Assembly (NCBI GenBank): GCA_027627225.1
Contig: JAPFQT010000086.1
Span: 62,001-126,000 of the forward strand
Length of the DNA stretch: 64,000 nt
From: Congeria kusceri
Lineage: Eukaryota > Mollusca > Bivalvia > Myida > Dreissenidae
Direction of reading: 5' to 3'
Shown here: positions 23,607 through 34,835 of the stretch, one piece after another
Layout of the letters: each line of letters starts with the position of its first letter
Position numbering within the stretch: position 1 is the stretch's first letter
Notes under the pieces: model-generated
The model's database searches: none
Seen by the model: the letters and a program-made list of their open reading frames with translations, nothing else
Told to the model about the DNA's origin: nothing
Position numbers and translations under genes: made by a program

Positions 23607-23810
23607 GTAAGGTCGCAGTGGTGTAATGGATATGGTGTCCGCCTTGCGATCGGGAGGTCGTGAGTTCGATCCCTACTCGGGTAGCGTTCCAATCTCTCTC
23701 TCAAGTACTGGTTCTACCCAGGAAACCGACTCGAGAGCGTCTCAGTAAGTCTCAAACTTTCGACACATTCGAGCCAAAATATAAAGGTTTAAACTTAACC
23801 TAACAACAAC
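23607..23810 (+). mobile_element. tRNA-derived SINE, family S1, best-preserved copy
   Basis: Full head: A-box tggtgtaatgg (matches TRGYNNANNNG) at 23,616, anticodon-arm region tccgccttgcgatcgggagg, B-box gagttcgatccct at 23,661. The body has tactggttctacccaggaaa then ccgactcgagagcgtctcag, and the tail is aatataaaggtttaaact. This is the reference for recognising the other S1 copies and the 46-bp array at 58.9 kb. Confidence 0.92.
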
Positions 23811-23945
23811 TATAAAAAAATGTTTAGGCCTACGATATCAAACATGATAGTATAACAGTATTGCAATCAAGTTAATTGCTAGTCTTTTTTATATTCCCGG
23901 CACATTTTTTCCAATCTTTTTCTTTACTTTGCTTTTCAGGAAACG

Positions 23946-24130
23946 TATTCCAGAAACATCTTAAGTTTAACTTAAAATATTTTCACTTACAGAATTAACA
24001 GCAGTTAGTAATAAATTAATTATTAATAAACACTAAGCACAAAGCCCTCTAAATTTGAAATAAAAAGTTTATGAAATATATACGTTTTCAACGTTAAAGA
24101 TAAGATTTTAGTTAGAATGTTTCTGGAATA
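23946..24130. mobile_element. Short TIR element M1, copy 3
   Basis: Left end tattccagaaacatcttaa, right end ttagaatgtttctggaata. 185 bp, AT-rich, no coding. Confidence 0.72.
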
Positions 24131-24278
24131 CGGCACCTAATAATCACTATGCAAGATATTTTCAGTCATACTCATTGTTTGTTATGTTTACATCTGCATA
24201 AATTCTGATTGGTCAGTTTCGTCTGCCAAAACTGCAACATGTAAAACACGTGCTTGCAGACCGTGATATCAGTGTAAT

Positions 24279-24540
24279 CAGGGGCGTAGCTAGACCGAAC
24301 TGGACCATACCGTACTCACAGTAAAAAGTTTAATTTAAGCATCTTTCATTTAGTAAGTATTGTAACCCATATACGCATTTATTTAATAATGTAAATCTAA
24401 ATAATATATCAAACATATTTATTTCGATAGATGATACAATGTTATTGTCCTTGTATTTCAATGTTTGTTCATGTTATTTGCCCTTCGTATAGCTCGGTAA
24501 GCATAAGGTGCGAAATTAACTTTGCATAGTTACGCCCCTG
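24279..24540. mobile_element. hAT-like MITE
   Basis: Termini caggggcgtagcta (left) and tagttacgcccctg (right) are inverted. caggggcg-type TIRs are common in animal hAT elements. The flanks show gtaat directly on both sides (24,274-24,278 and 24,541-24,545). hAT normally makes 8-bp duplications, so the 5-bp match may be a decayed one. Non-coding interior of 262 bp. Confidence 0.7.
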
Positions 24541-24545
24541 GTAAT

Positions 24546-25215
24546 CCGATTTGTTTTTACTATTTCGGTATAACACATTTACTCTGGGCGTTTTCCACGT
24601 GGATTTCAATGAGCTTTCTTTTTCACAATTGATTGGCGTAAAATTTGCATGGCGGTTTTTGATTTGGTTCCTTATGTTGAAACATCGATTGTGATTTGGC
24701 GATGTTTACTGCGCATGAATACATTGAAAAAAAACCGCACCATTTGTTCGTTGTTCCCGGACAAGATGGATGTCTTACAATCTGACACAGCGGACTACTA
24801 CAACTTATAACTCCAAACATGTGGTTATAATGGCTAATCATGTAAATGTAAGTCTAATACGTGTTGTATTTTCAGTTTGTATAAATAAGACCTGAATAGT
24901 TTTATTCAGTTAAATTTAACAATTAAGATTGTAAAATATTGTTGCACTGTTATTTTGTACGTTAATTGAGTGAATTTTTTCTATTTATATAGCATTTCAA
25001 TCAAGCGAGATGTTATCGTGTGTATTTTTGTAAAATTTGCACTTGCAACTCTTGTTTGAATTTACGAAATCTTGAGACACATGCTACACGTATTTACACA
25101 ACTTTGTACAGTTAAACTTCTTTTCGAACATAATACTGATTTATGTTGCCAAGTTTTGGTAGCATAGAAACATTTTGTTTTCAATACATACACATTTCTT
25201 AGTCTAAGCCCCACA
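24546..25215. other. Unassigned spacer
   Basis: Includes an atg followed by a gtaagt donor-like site (24,831-24,854), too little to call a first exon. Confidence 0.35.
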
Positions 25216-25221
25216 TTTTAT

Positions 25222-25416
25222 ATGTCACGTGATCCAAGACGCCAATTAGTATCTGTCTCATATAGACGCTTTCTTCCGGTTCCAGTCTTAGGCCGCCAAG
25301 TTGACAGGTTTCGTCGATCTCGTGCAGACGCATTCCGACGGTGCTCCTCTTCCCAAGCTATTGCGGGAACGAGGCCGGTTGCTATTGGATACCAGAAACA
25401 GATAAGTCATAATTAA
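25222..25416. other. GC-richer block open on both strands, possible exon
   Basis: This block is noticeably richer in G+C than its flanks. The plus strand has a 64-codon frame from atg at 25,222 that is Arg/Ser-rich. The minus strand has an equally long open frame containing AIAWEEEHRRNAS. No canonical donor or acceptor fits either strand cleanly and neither translation is recognised. It could be an exon, a retrocopy fragment or part of a transposon gene. Strand is unresolved. Confidence 0.25.
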
Positions 25417-25864
25417 ATCACGTATTCACGTAATTTACAAGTATAATTCAGCAAATATGCAAAAAGGCAAATACTTTTTTTTCAGTTAATACAAAATTAA
25501 TAATAAATCTTTTAACTAGAAAGTGTGAATCTTCTTAAACGCCTAATGTGTTATTACATTAAATACACCCTTTCGATATTGTTGACATAAATGGCAGCTT
25601 TAACTCAAAATTCGGGTTTGGGGTGTACAAAAATTAGCTTTATAGTTTTTATAGATGGGTGACATTTGTATGAGTTATTAACATTAAAACTGATTTTATC
25701 TTGTCGGAAAAGAGGAGTGTTTGTTTCATTGAATTCTCAAGCCAAGGCCCCGTCAAATCAGGCGACAAGATGGAAAGGGCGCCCCCACCTTGCCGTCTGG
25801 CTTGTCAGGGTCATGACCTGGGAGTTCAAACGAATAAATAATAGTCTCTTCTGATGATAATAAT
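25417..25864. other. Unassigned spacer
   Basis: Nothing supportable seen. Confidence 0.35.
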
Positions 25865-25865
25865 G

Positions 25866-26160
25866 CACCTATCAATATTTTCCCCCAGAGGGGGGGGGGA
25901 GCGGCGGGCAGACCTAGGGGAATTTGACAATTTTTTGGGGGGAGATGGGGGTCTATTTCCCCACCCTAGAGCCAAGTATATTTGTCTATCAAATGGCCCG
26001 GGGGTGTATATCACCGGGATCTAAAATCCGACCAAAGTCTATTACTCCGGGACCCAGAATCAATTTGCGTGTCAATTTCCCGCCTGTTGGGAATCGCGTG
26101 CAGTCGAAAGTCCCGTATATGCCCGCTCCTCCCCAGGGGGAAAACATTGATGCATAAAAG
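25866..26160. mobile_element. C-rich TIR element C1, copy 1
   Basis: The left end gcacctatcaatattttccc with following c/g runs is inverted at the right as ggggaaaacattgatgc. The interior contains ccaccctagagccaag, gggatctaaaatccgacc and gttgggaatcgc, all shared with 36,098-36,402. About 290 bp, GC-rich, non-coding. Confidence 0.72.
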
Positions 26161-26212
26161 AAAAGTTAACAATGCCTGAGTTTTAGCTGCCATTTACGTT
26201 TATAATAATACC

Positions 26213-26276
26213 AGTGATGATGATGATGGATGGTGATGGTGCTGCTGCTGCTGCTGCTGATGATGATGATGATGAT
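26213..26276. repeat. (GAT)n/(GCT)n microsatellite
   Basis: gat triplets, a gct block, then gat triplets. Confidence 0.95.
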
Positions 26277-26379
26277 AATTTATATTACCTTTCACAAGGC
26301 ACTTAAAACAGAATAACATTATAATATTACTAATTTATATGTAATATTACTAGTATATAATATGTTACATGTTACCATA

Positions 26380-27790
26380 GTTCATGCATCTAAAATAATT
26401 AATGATTTATTAATTTGTCTATTGAATTTCTGCTTTGTATTTCTGATGTGGTGACCGAAGTGATCGCTATGCTGCTGAAGTGCCGTCTCTTCGACCTCTA
26501 CTCTAACGATGCTTAGGACAACAAGAAAGCGATGCAGACCAGCGCTGGATGCAGATGACAATGATGGCGGCGTTAGCACGAGCTAAGTTTTATTTTTATT
26601 CTGTTGATGACTGCGAATTTTCAGACTTGGCAGACGATAGCCGATGCTCGGTGCAGAAAGGCTGTCGGCATGCAGAGTTGGATGTGTAAGACGACCGGAA
26701 ATGGATGCAATGGACGATGGATGACGGCGATGAACTAAGCTAAGTGTTATGTTTCTGTTATAAATGTAATCCCCATAAGATATATTACTTCAAAGAATAT
26801 GTGTTTTAGTTGATTTTGTAAGATACCCAGAATCCATTTGCGATTTCGACAAAAACGCATGTGTACATAAGCTGCTGAAAATTCGATTTTCAAGTAATTC
26901 GATATCACATTAATCAAAATTCCCTGGAGGCGCGTCTTTTTTATGAAATATTCATTGAATTCAAATTCCGTTATGCACAATGTCTTTTATAGCAGAAGAT
27001 ATAAACGAACTGTTTGTTGTAGGCCTACTTTCAGACGATGCAGGCGACAATCCAAGCTGGATGCAGACGACGATCATGCTGCCATGACGACAAAGACGCA
27101 TGCGCAGGAAATTAAGTGAGGGCAACAATATGACAATAAAAACCAACTGAGTCGATGACTTTGGGCGGTAAATTGTGTGTTTTTCGCGTGATATTTATTA
27201 TGCAAAACATTTAGATACTTGCGTCGAAAGTCTTAGTTGCCATTTGCGATAATTAGAATAATTTTAATAACAAACTGTAGGTTAATATTTTATAGCAATG
27301 AGCACAATGCAGTATAAAACAAGATTGTGGCATTCAAGAAAATATACAATAAATTATTGATTTGTTTTATTTCAGCGAGATATCTTACGTGCTGTCCAAG
27401 TCATTGATATGCTGCAGAAGTGATGTTTCTCCGAGCTCGATACTGACGACACCCAAAGGTCCGTTTTGCCCCATGCAGACGACAGTCAAAAGTTCAAGAC
27501 AGGCGACAATGACCCAAGGTAGGTCTTATTTGTATATGGGTGATGCCTATTTTCAGATATTCCTGCCGGAAACCAGGGCAGGATAAAGACAAGTACCATC
27601 ATTCGATGCAGACATCAACCAGAGTCCTGTGCAAACGAAACGAAAAAAGTTTCATGCAGACGACAGTGAATGGCGACGACAATCCGAGCTACTGTTTGTA
27701 AGAATTTCAGAGTTCCGTGCTGACAGTCAATAGTTCTATGTCAAAGACAATCAGGAGCCAATGCCGACGACAATCCAAGCAAGATAAATA
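26380..27790. repeat. Degenerate duplicated cluster with gacgacaat motifs
   Basis: Two related blocks (26,430-26,570 and 27,360-27,510) share 'atatgctgcagaagtg' and the following 'tctccgagctcgatactga' in diverged form. Three others (26,620-26,740, 27,020-27,130, 27,650-27,790) share gcagacgacaatccgagct-type and gacgacaaagacgcatgcgc motifs. Short AT-rich spacers separate them. Some blocks are preceded by tttatttcag and one is followed by aaggtaggtc, so transcribed non-coding exons are conceivable. No shared open frame was found. Confidence 0.5.
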
Positions 27791-28044
27791 CAGCAAAATT
27801 AAATGCCCGTTATTTCCGTAAGATCAACTTTATATTTCTGCTAATTTCATGATTTAGCTACACAAATTATGATAATTTTAAATGGTCGGTTTAAACCTTA
27901 ACATTAATCTAGAGAGAGATAAATAGCGGAACGATGAACGAAGAAAATGTAGGCTGGCAATAACAAAATTGTATAATTTTTATTTTGTAATATGTTCCTT
28001 AATGTACAAATCAGTCCCGTGTTTAAATAATTTCAGCCGAAACG

Positions 28045-28192
28045 AGTGTAGTAGTCGAAAGCCTGAGTCCGTTTCCTGGGTATAACCAGTTCTTGTTGTC
28101 TTTTTTTAGAAAGTTCTTTCGAACGCTCCCCGGGTAGGGATGAACTCCAGATCTTTCGATCGCAATAATTAATATTAATTAAACCACGGAGA
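28045..28192 (-). mobile_element. S1 SINE in tandem unit 1
   Basis: Minus strand: a damaged head, B-box region gatctggagttcatcccta, gaacgttcgaaag, and body acccaggaaacggactcagg. Confidence 0.78.
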
Positions 28193-28584
28193 TTTTAAGT
28201 GGTTCGTTAAAACTTTAAAATGAAAATTGGGAAATGATTTGTTATGAAAGAATATAGGCTGGCAATAACACTATTTTGTAATAGTTTCCTGTTAATGTCC
28301 AGACTGTTCCATTTTCAACTAATTTCAGCAATTTTAGCAGCCAGTGAAGTAGTGTTGTGTTAAGCAGCCGCCGATAACCATGATGCATGCGCAGGAAACG
28401 GATGGACAACATCAACTGATTTAACACGCATGGGCATAATGTTTTTGTTTTATTTTCAATTATAATGATAAAAGCCGCGAATTGCAAAAGATCAACGTTA
28501 TGTTTCTGTTGATTTGCTTTGATTATAGTATATTGATGAGAATTTTAGTTTAGTTTAAAAATATTTAAGCTCGCATGATTGTGT

Positions 28585-28742
28585 TGAACGCCTGAGGTTA
28601 TTAAGGCACGTTCAAGTCCGTTTTCTCGGTAGAGCCAGTACTTGGATGCCTTTTTGAGAGTTTTCTTCGAACGCTGCCCGGATAGGGATCGAACTCGGTC
28701 CTTCAGATTAAAAGGCGGACACCATATCATTTAAACCACTGA
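28585..28742 (-). mobile_element. S1 SINE in tandem unit 2
   Basis: Minus strand: gtggtttaaatgatatggtg head, cgagttcgatccctatccgg, tactggctctaccgagaaaa, then cggacttgaacgtgcc. Confidence 0.82.
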
Positions 28743-29164
28743 CATTTTAAATGGTTCATTAAAACTTTAAAATGTATATATAGAGAGAGATAATAGCAAA
28801 ACGATGAAAAACGAAAACAATATACTATTTTAATTTTTCTTTTGTAATATTTTCCTATTAATATACAAAATTGTTTCATTATGAAATAAGTTCAGCAATT
28901 ATAGAAAAAAAGACAGTAAAGTAGAGTTTAGCAGCAGACGACAATAAGAGCTAAATGACGACCATGACGCATGTGCAGGAAACAGATTAAGGGCTGTGAC
29001 AACATCATCTGAGATAACGAGCGTTGTCGTAAAGTTTTTGTTTTATTTTCGAGTATTAGAATAAAAGCCGGGTTTTGCGAAAGATCGGCGTTATATTTCT
29101 GTTAATTTGTTTTGGTTGTACTATTGATGAGAATTCTAGTTTAGTTTTAAATTATTTAAGCACG

Positions 29165-29315
29165 ATTTTGTCGAACGCCCGCGCTTGGTAAGACGCCTTT
29201 AAGTCCGTTTTCTGGGTATAGCCAGTACTTTGGTGTCTTTCTAAAAAGTTATTTCGAACTCAGGACCTCCGAAGCGCAAGGCGGATCCATATCAACCACA
29301 CCATTGCGACACCGC
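29165..29315 (-). mobile_element. S1 SINE in tandem unit 3
   Basis: Minus strand: cgcaatggtgtggttgatat head, gaggtcctgagttcgaaat (B-box damaged), tactggctatacccagaaaa, then cggacttaaaggcg. Confidence 0.82.
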
Positions 29316-29692
29316 TGTGATTTCAAGTGATTCGTTAAAACTTTGTAATGTATATAGAGATATTAATTGCAAAACGATGAGTAGCGAAACATTATAGGCT
29401 GACGATAAAAAAGTTTAATGTTTAAATTGTAATTATTTTTCTCTTAATGTGAAATATGTGTTCCACATTATTTTTTTCTGCAATTTTAGAGTATTTCGTA
29501 GCAGACGAGAACACAAGATAGACGAGAACAATGACGCATGCGCGGGAAACAAATGGAGGACAACAAAAACTGGTTAACCGAGCATTGAAAAGCCGTGATT
29601 TGCGTAAGATCAACGTTATGTTTCTGTTGATTTCATGTTTTGGTTGTACTATTCATGAGAATTTAAGTCTAGTTTAAAAATATTTAAGCTCG

Positions 29693-29866
29693 ATTGTGTC
29701 GAAAGCCTCAGCTTAGTACGACACTTTCCAAACCGTTTTCTGGGTAGAGCCAGTAGTTGGGTGCCTTTTTGAAAAATTTCTTCCGAAGGCTTCCCGGGTA
29801 GAGATCGAACTCTGGACCTCCCAACCGTAAGGCGGACACCATATCAACTACACCACTGCCACCCCA
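29693..29866 (-). mobile_element. S1 SINE in tandem unit 4
   Basis: Minus strand: ggcagtggtgtagttgatat head (A-box tggtgtagttg), ccagagttcgatctctaccc, ctggctctacccagaaaacg, gtttggaaagtgtcg. Confidence 0.84.
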
Positions 29867-30149
29867 ATTGATTGGTTAAATCTTGGTTAAAATATTAAGT
29901 GAATAACCAAACGATGAATAACGAAAAACAGAGGCTTGCAATTGTGTAGTTTTCCACTTAATGTGAAAATAGTTCATGTCTACAACTCGAGACCGATGCA
30001 GACGACAGCCGGAGCTCCATCCGCTCACTCGTTGCGCACAACAGCGACATAACGGAAACCAACAGACCTAACGAGCATCAAAGGTAAATTTCTGTCACAA
30101 TTCTTCACTATAATTCAGGGTTGTTCCTTTTCTTCTGTTTGCATGTTAA

Positions 30150-31295
30150 CGTTTATAAACAAATTATGCTTACATTTGCTGGATTACAAAATGTTAACTT
30201 TTGTGAATATAATATACGATTGTAGAAATAAGTTGTAATAATAAATATACATACTGTTGTCGAAATTTTACAATAATTAATCAAAATTTTAAAACATGAT
30301 TGTAATGATAGATACAAATTATGGTGATGATGGTGATTATGTCTTCATAGTGTTATGTTGTGATCTTGTTATGGCGATACTTGTCATGATATTGATGATA
30401 GTGTTCTCGATGAAGACTACATTAGCGAACGATTCCGGCGACAATCAGCGGACGATGCCAGCGACAATCAGCGGACGATGCCGACGACAAGCAGCGGACG
30501 ATGCCGATTAGCATAAATGGTAATTTTGTAATCAATAGTATTTTCATGAATTACAGTCAATATCACATAGCTTCATTTGTTTTATTTCTAAGACCTGTAT
30601 TTGTTAAGACTGATTTAAAAGTGATTTTCAGGGTTCACGGTGATTTGAAAATGTTAGCTTTTCTGAATAAAATACATTTATACGATATAGTCATGGGAAT
30701 ATCAATTGTAGAAATAAAAGTTGTATTTGTAAATGTATAAACTGTTGTCCAACATTTACAATGATTGATTGAAAATTAAAAAATATTGTAACGATATATA
30801 CAACTAATGATGATGATAGTGATTATGTCTTGATAGTGTCATGTTATGATATTGTTATGATGATACTTGTGATGATATTGATGATAGTTGTCTCGATGAG
30901 CATTACGGACGATTCCGGCGACAACCTACGGACGATTCCTGCGACAACCTACGGACGATTCCTGCGACAACCTACGGACGATTCCGGCGACTATCAGCGG
31001 ACGATTCCGGCAACAATAAGCGGATGATTCCGGCGACAACTAGCGAACGATTCCGGCGACAATCAGCGGATGATTCCGGCGACAATCAGCGTTCGATTCC
31101 TCCGACAATCAGCGGTCGTTTCAGGCGACAATCTGCGGACGATGCCGGCGACAACCAGCGGACGATGCCGGCGACAACCAGCGGACGATGCCGGCAACAA
31201 CCGGCGGACGATTCCGGCGAAAACCAGCGAACGATGCAGCAAGGAGCATAAATGGTGATTTTGTAATAAAGTGTATTTTCAAGAATTCACGTGAA
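30150..31295. repeat. Duplicated module of about 490 bp with 23-bp minisatellite cores
   Basis: Two modules share, in order: gtagaaataa..gttgta (30,222 and 30,708), an aactgttgtc segment with atttacaat, gtgattatgtcttgatagtg, gatattgatgatagt, a minisatellite block (30,420-30,508 and 30,893-31,240), and gcataaatggtgattttgta. The minisatellite unit is 'cggacgattccggcgacaatcag', period 23 bp, about 4 copies in the first module and about 15 in the second. A 23-bp period cycles the frame, so the Arg/Asp/Gln-rich frames are artefacts. Confidence 0.85.
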
Positions 31296-31475
31296 ATATA
31301 GCTTGATGTAGAAAACGATCAATTATCAATGATATGCAGTTTTATAAAATGTTGTAAAAATGCGATGCCATGCAAAATATTATAGAACGTTTGTACAATA
31401 TTTGATAATCACATAAATGTTAAACGATAGAGCATGGTTTCACCGTGTGGTGAAACGATGATTTAGATAAAAAAG
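31296..31475. other. Unassigned spacer
   Basis: Nothing supportable seen. Confidence 0.35.
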
Positions 31476-31522
31476 AATGATGATAATGATGATGATGATT
31501 ATGATGATGATGAAGATTATGA
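31476..31522. repeat. (GAT)n microsatellite
   Basis: Short imperfect gat run immediately before a family-1 element. Confidence 0.9.
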
Positions 31523-31525
31523 ATG

Positions 31526-32313
31526 TTTTTAGCTCGACTATTCGAAGAATAGGAGAGCTTTCCTATTACCTCCAGCGTCGGCGTCCGCGTCTGAATTTGG
31601 TTAAAGTTTATATTCAAAAGTTTTTTAACTTCAAAACTTACACAAGTTATTCACTTGAAACTTGGAATATACCCTTGCCATCAACTCCAGTGCCATGGGT
31701 AACATTCCGTGTAACTCTGGGGCAACAGTCCCTATAACTCTGTTTTGTATTTTGACAAGAGTTATGCTCCATTTTCACACAGATTTTCTGGTTCAAGTTT
31801 ATCAACAGTTTTGTTACTGCTGAACTACAAGTTATACACTTGAAACTTGGAATATGCCTTTGTCATCAACTCCGGTGCCATGGGTAACATTCCGTATGAC
31901 TCTGTTTTGTACTTTGTCAGAGTTATGCTCCTTTTTCACATAGATTTTTCTCGTTAAAGTTTATATTCAAAAGTTGTGTAACTTCAGAACTGCATAAGGT
32001 ATTCACTTTAAAATAGAACCATACCTTTATCATCAACTCCAGTATCAGGGGCAACCTCCATATAACTCTGTTTTGCATTATGAAAATTTTATGCCCCTTT
32101 TCATATAGATTTTCTTGTTAAAATGTATATTCAAAACTCTTATAACTTAAAAACTACACACATTATTTACTACATAACGTCGAAACTTGGAATAAGTTAA
32201 TAATTGCAATAACTCAGTGTTGTTTTTCAACACAGTTATGCCGCTTCCACTTTCCAAAAATATGTACCAACTGAAATACCTCGAATAGTCGAGCGCGCTG
32301 ACAGCTCTTGTTT
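31526..32313 (+). mobile_element. Tandem-core element, family 1, copy with shortened 3' hairpin
   Basis: The 5' hairpin agctcgactattcgaagaat is intact. About four core monomers of about 180 bp follow ('tcacttgaaacttggaatat', 'tcatcaactccagtgccatg', 'taactctgttttgtattttg'). The 3' subterminal repeat ctcgaatagtcgagcgcgct is present, but one arm of the terminal hairpin is collapsed to ctgacagctc before ttgttt. Confidence 0.82.
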
Positions 32314-33555
32314 ATTGATACACACGAAAGAACGTCGAAATCGGTGTCCATCTATTTTATTTTTTGTTAACTGACACATTTCGGTCAGAAAAAAACATTG
32401 AACATTTTCTAAAATGTGACTAATACGGATTGCACGGTAAACAATCGTGCCTTAAAACTTTAGTTTCGGTGGGTTTTCGCTAGGTAGGGTCGGTTGCCCG
32501 AAACACAGAATTTTTTGTTTTGACCCAATTTACAATCTTGCAACATATATAGTTGCATAAATGCAATTAACTAAATAATCGAGCTAGTTTTTAATCACCA
32601 AATAGTTTTAGTCTGTACAGACAGAAACTCAAATGCACGTATATACATTGACTTGGCAATTGGTTTAGGTTATACACCTCTAATAATCGATGCAAAAGTC
32701 GACACTAGAAGTTTTTGATTTATTCTGTATGGAAGTGTTTCTTTCGTCGTTTGTATCGTTTTCTGTTTGATTTAAATTTGTATAGTCACTTTCATTTGCT
32801 TTTTTGAAAATAATGTATATGAAAGATCGTACATACACACTTTAAAAGTGATAACTTCTTTTACATCTTTATGCAATTTAAAGTTGTTAATAGTAGCTGT
32901 TAGGTGTTATGTATTAATATGTAATAAAGCCCAGCATTGAACAATGAAACATGACAAATCTTGTACTAGGTTATGTGTTTTATTTATTTGTACGTTACTG
33001 ATTACTTACTTTACATATTACAGACATCGAATCCGTATTGAATATGAACATTTTCAACAATTATCATGTATGTAGAGATTAAACGAAGTTACAAAAAATA
33101 ATAGCTTTTGACGACTTGTCAAGACGTTTTTACAAGCTGAATAACGCAATTCATTTGTTTACAGGGTTGGCGTTTTTTTATTAAGTAAAATTGTTAAATC
33201 TCTCGTTTACGGAATACTTACTATACGAACGAAGAAAATTGTGTTGAGAAAATGCTTAATGCGTTCACAGAAAATATATATTTTAAAGTTATCGTTTATG
33301 CTCAATGCAGATTCGGTGGCTTTAATTACACGTTGACATTTTAGCTGCGTTCTAATTTGTGTGTTTTAGTATTTCTATCAATATGAAGGTTATTTTTTTG
33401 TAATACAGAGATGAAATACAAATTAATGAAACAATACAACCTAACCGGCAACATATTTTTCCACAACAACCAACATATTGCTATAACTACATGAATAACA
33501 AAAGCAACAGCTACTTCTACTACTACTAACAATCAATTGCTATTATTACGTCTGC
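32314..33555. other. Unassigned AT-rich region
   Basis: Contains a gctaggtagggtcggttg piece at about 32,480 resembling T1, otherwise nothing supportable. Confidence 0.35.
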
Positions 33556-33576
33556 TAACATTACTACTGCTTCCAT

Positions 33577-33705
33577 TCGACCTTTGTTGCTGCTGCTGCT
33601 GCGCTACAACTGCTGCTGCTATTGCATATACTGCTGCTGCTGCTGTTGATACTTCTACAACTACTGCTGCAACTGCCGTTGCTAATAATAATAATAATAA
33701 TGACA
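33577..33705. repeat. (CTG)n, (CTA)n and (AAT)n trinucleotide repeats
   Basis: Runs of ctg and act triplets followed by an aat run. They explain the Ser-, Ala- and Leu-rich frames. Confidence 0.93.
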
Positions 33706-33780
33706 ATAAAAATACTCACAATTATACAATAAAATAAATGAATCAAATGAATGAATAAGTAAATAAATAAATAATATAAC

Positions 33781-33942
33781 TACAGTAAGAATAATAATAT
33801 AAAACGAGGGTAGGCTAAACAAGGAGATTTATATAACAATAAACAAATAAACAAACAAACAAATAAACAAATAAATAAATACATTAATAATAACTACAGC
33901 AAGAATAATAATATAAAACGAGGGTAGGCTAAACAAGGAGAT
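33781..33942. repeat. Direct duplication of 48 bp around an (AAAC/AAAT)n tract
   Basis: tacagtaagaataataatat with aaaacgagggtaggctaaac and aaggagat at 33,781-33,828 recurs at 33,895-33,942 with one change (tacagc). Between the copies is an aaac/aaat simple repeat. Confidence 0.9.
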
Positions 33943-34217
33943 CGGATGGCCCGAGTAGTTGCTGTGGGAGTGTGGGGCGACTTGGGAGAGAGGTGTGGTT
34001 AGTTTTGTGTAGGGTAGTGTAGGGTAGACGGTGCCTCTGGTCTGGCTGGCCTTGTATGCCGAGAACACTTTTAAACAGTTAAAATCAGTAGGATATCAAT
34101 ATGTAACATGCAAATAAAAAATAAAAATTGTCGAAATAAAAGAAAAATAACATAAAATTAAACTTCTGAAATAATACATGTATGATATATTAATCAAATA
34201 AAAAAGATACGTATTTG

Positions 34218-34620
34218 CTATATGCAGCAGCTGCTGCTTTCTGTTGCTGCTTCTACCTATGCAACTACTGCAGCTTGAACTACTACTGCAACTACTGAAA
34301 CTACTGATACTTCTACTGCTGTAGCTGTTACTTCTACCACTGTTGCAGCTGCTACTACTGTTACATCTGCTACTGCTGCCGTTACCTACACTAATGTTGC
34401 TATTGCATCTACTGCTGGAGATGCTGCAGCTACTACTGCTACTGCTTCTGATATATACGCAGCTGCTACAATTGATACAGTTCAAGCTGCTACTGTTCCA
34501 ATTCCACTACTTACAACGCTTCTACGTCTACTTCCACTACTTACTTCTACTATTAATATTCACACCAACCACTACCACTGCTGCTGCTGTTGTTGATGCT
34601 GGTAAAACTTGTTGTAATGC
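34218..34620. repeat. Imperfect (CTG/CTA)n trinucleotide region
   Basis: About 400 bp of ctg, cta, act and gct triplets. The Leu-rich plus frame and Ser-rich minus frame come from this and are not considered genes. Confidence 0.9.
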
Positions 34621-34835
34621 TACTGATTAGTGATCTTTTCTAAGCAGAGTTTCAGACATTAATAGATTCCATTATTTTACTTTTATCGCTGCATTAGACG
34701 ATTGTTATAGATTTAATCGTTCCTTTTTATATTTTAACCCAAACTTTATTTGCTATCTCCGCTAATGTGATTTATTGTTGCTGTTATTTGTGTCTGTCTA
34801 TATATTAATTAGCAACTTCTATATATTAATACGCA

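Larger units (their letters stand above)
27880..29990 (-). repeat. Tandem units of about 550 bp, each carrying an S1 SINE
   Basis: An anchor 'ttaaaactttaaaatg' or close variant recurs at about 27,890, 28,207, 28,745, 29,335 and 29,880. Each is followed by an aacgatgaa..gaaaa segment, an aggctggcaataac-type segment and a tttcag or ttttag block. Three units also have a cgcatgcgcaggaaac motif (28,385, 28,967, 29,533) and a gatcaacgttatgtttctgt motif. Four minus-strand SINEs sit at the same place in successive units, so one insertion was copied with the unit. Confidence 0.75.

Noticed and set aside
24831..24854. First exon (atg followed by gtaagt)
   Set aside because: Only six codons, no partner exon and no promoter evidence.
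34096..34630. Ser-rich and Leu-rich frames of 95-129 aa
   Set aside because: Imperfect trinucleotide repeat; both strands open, no codon structure.
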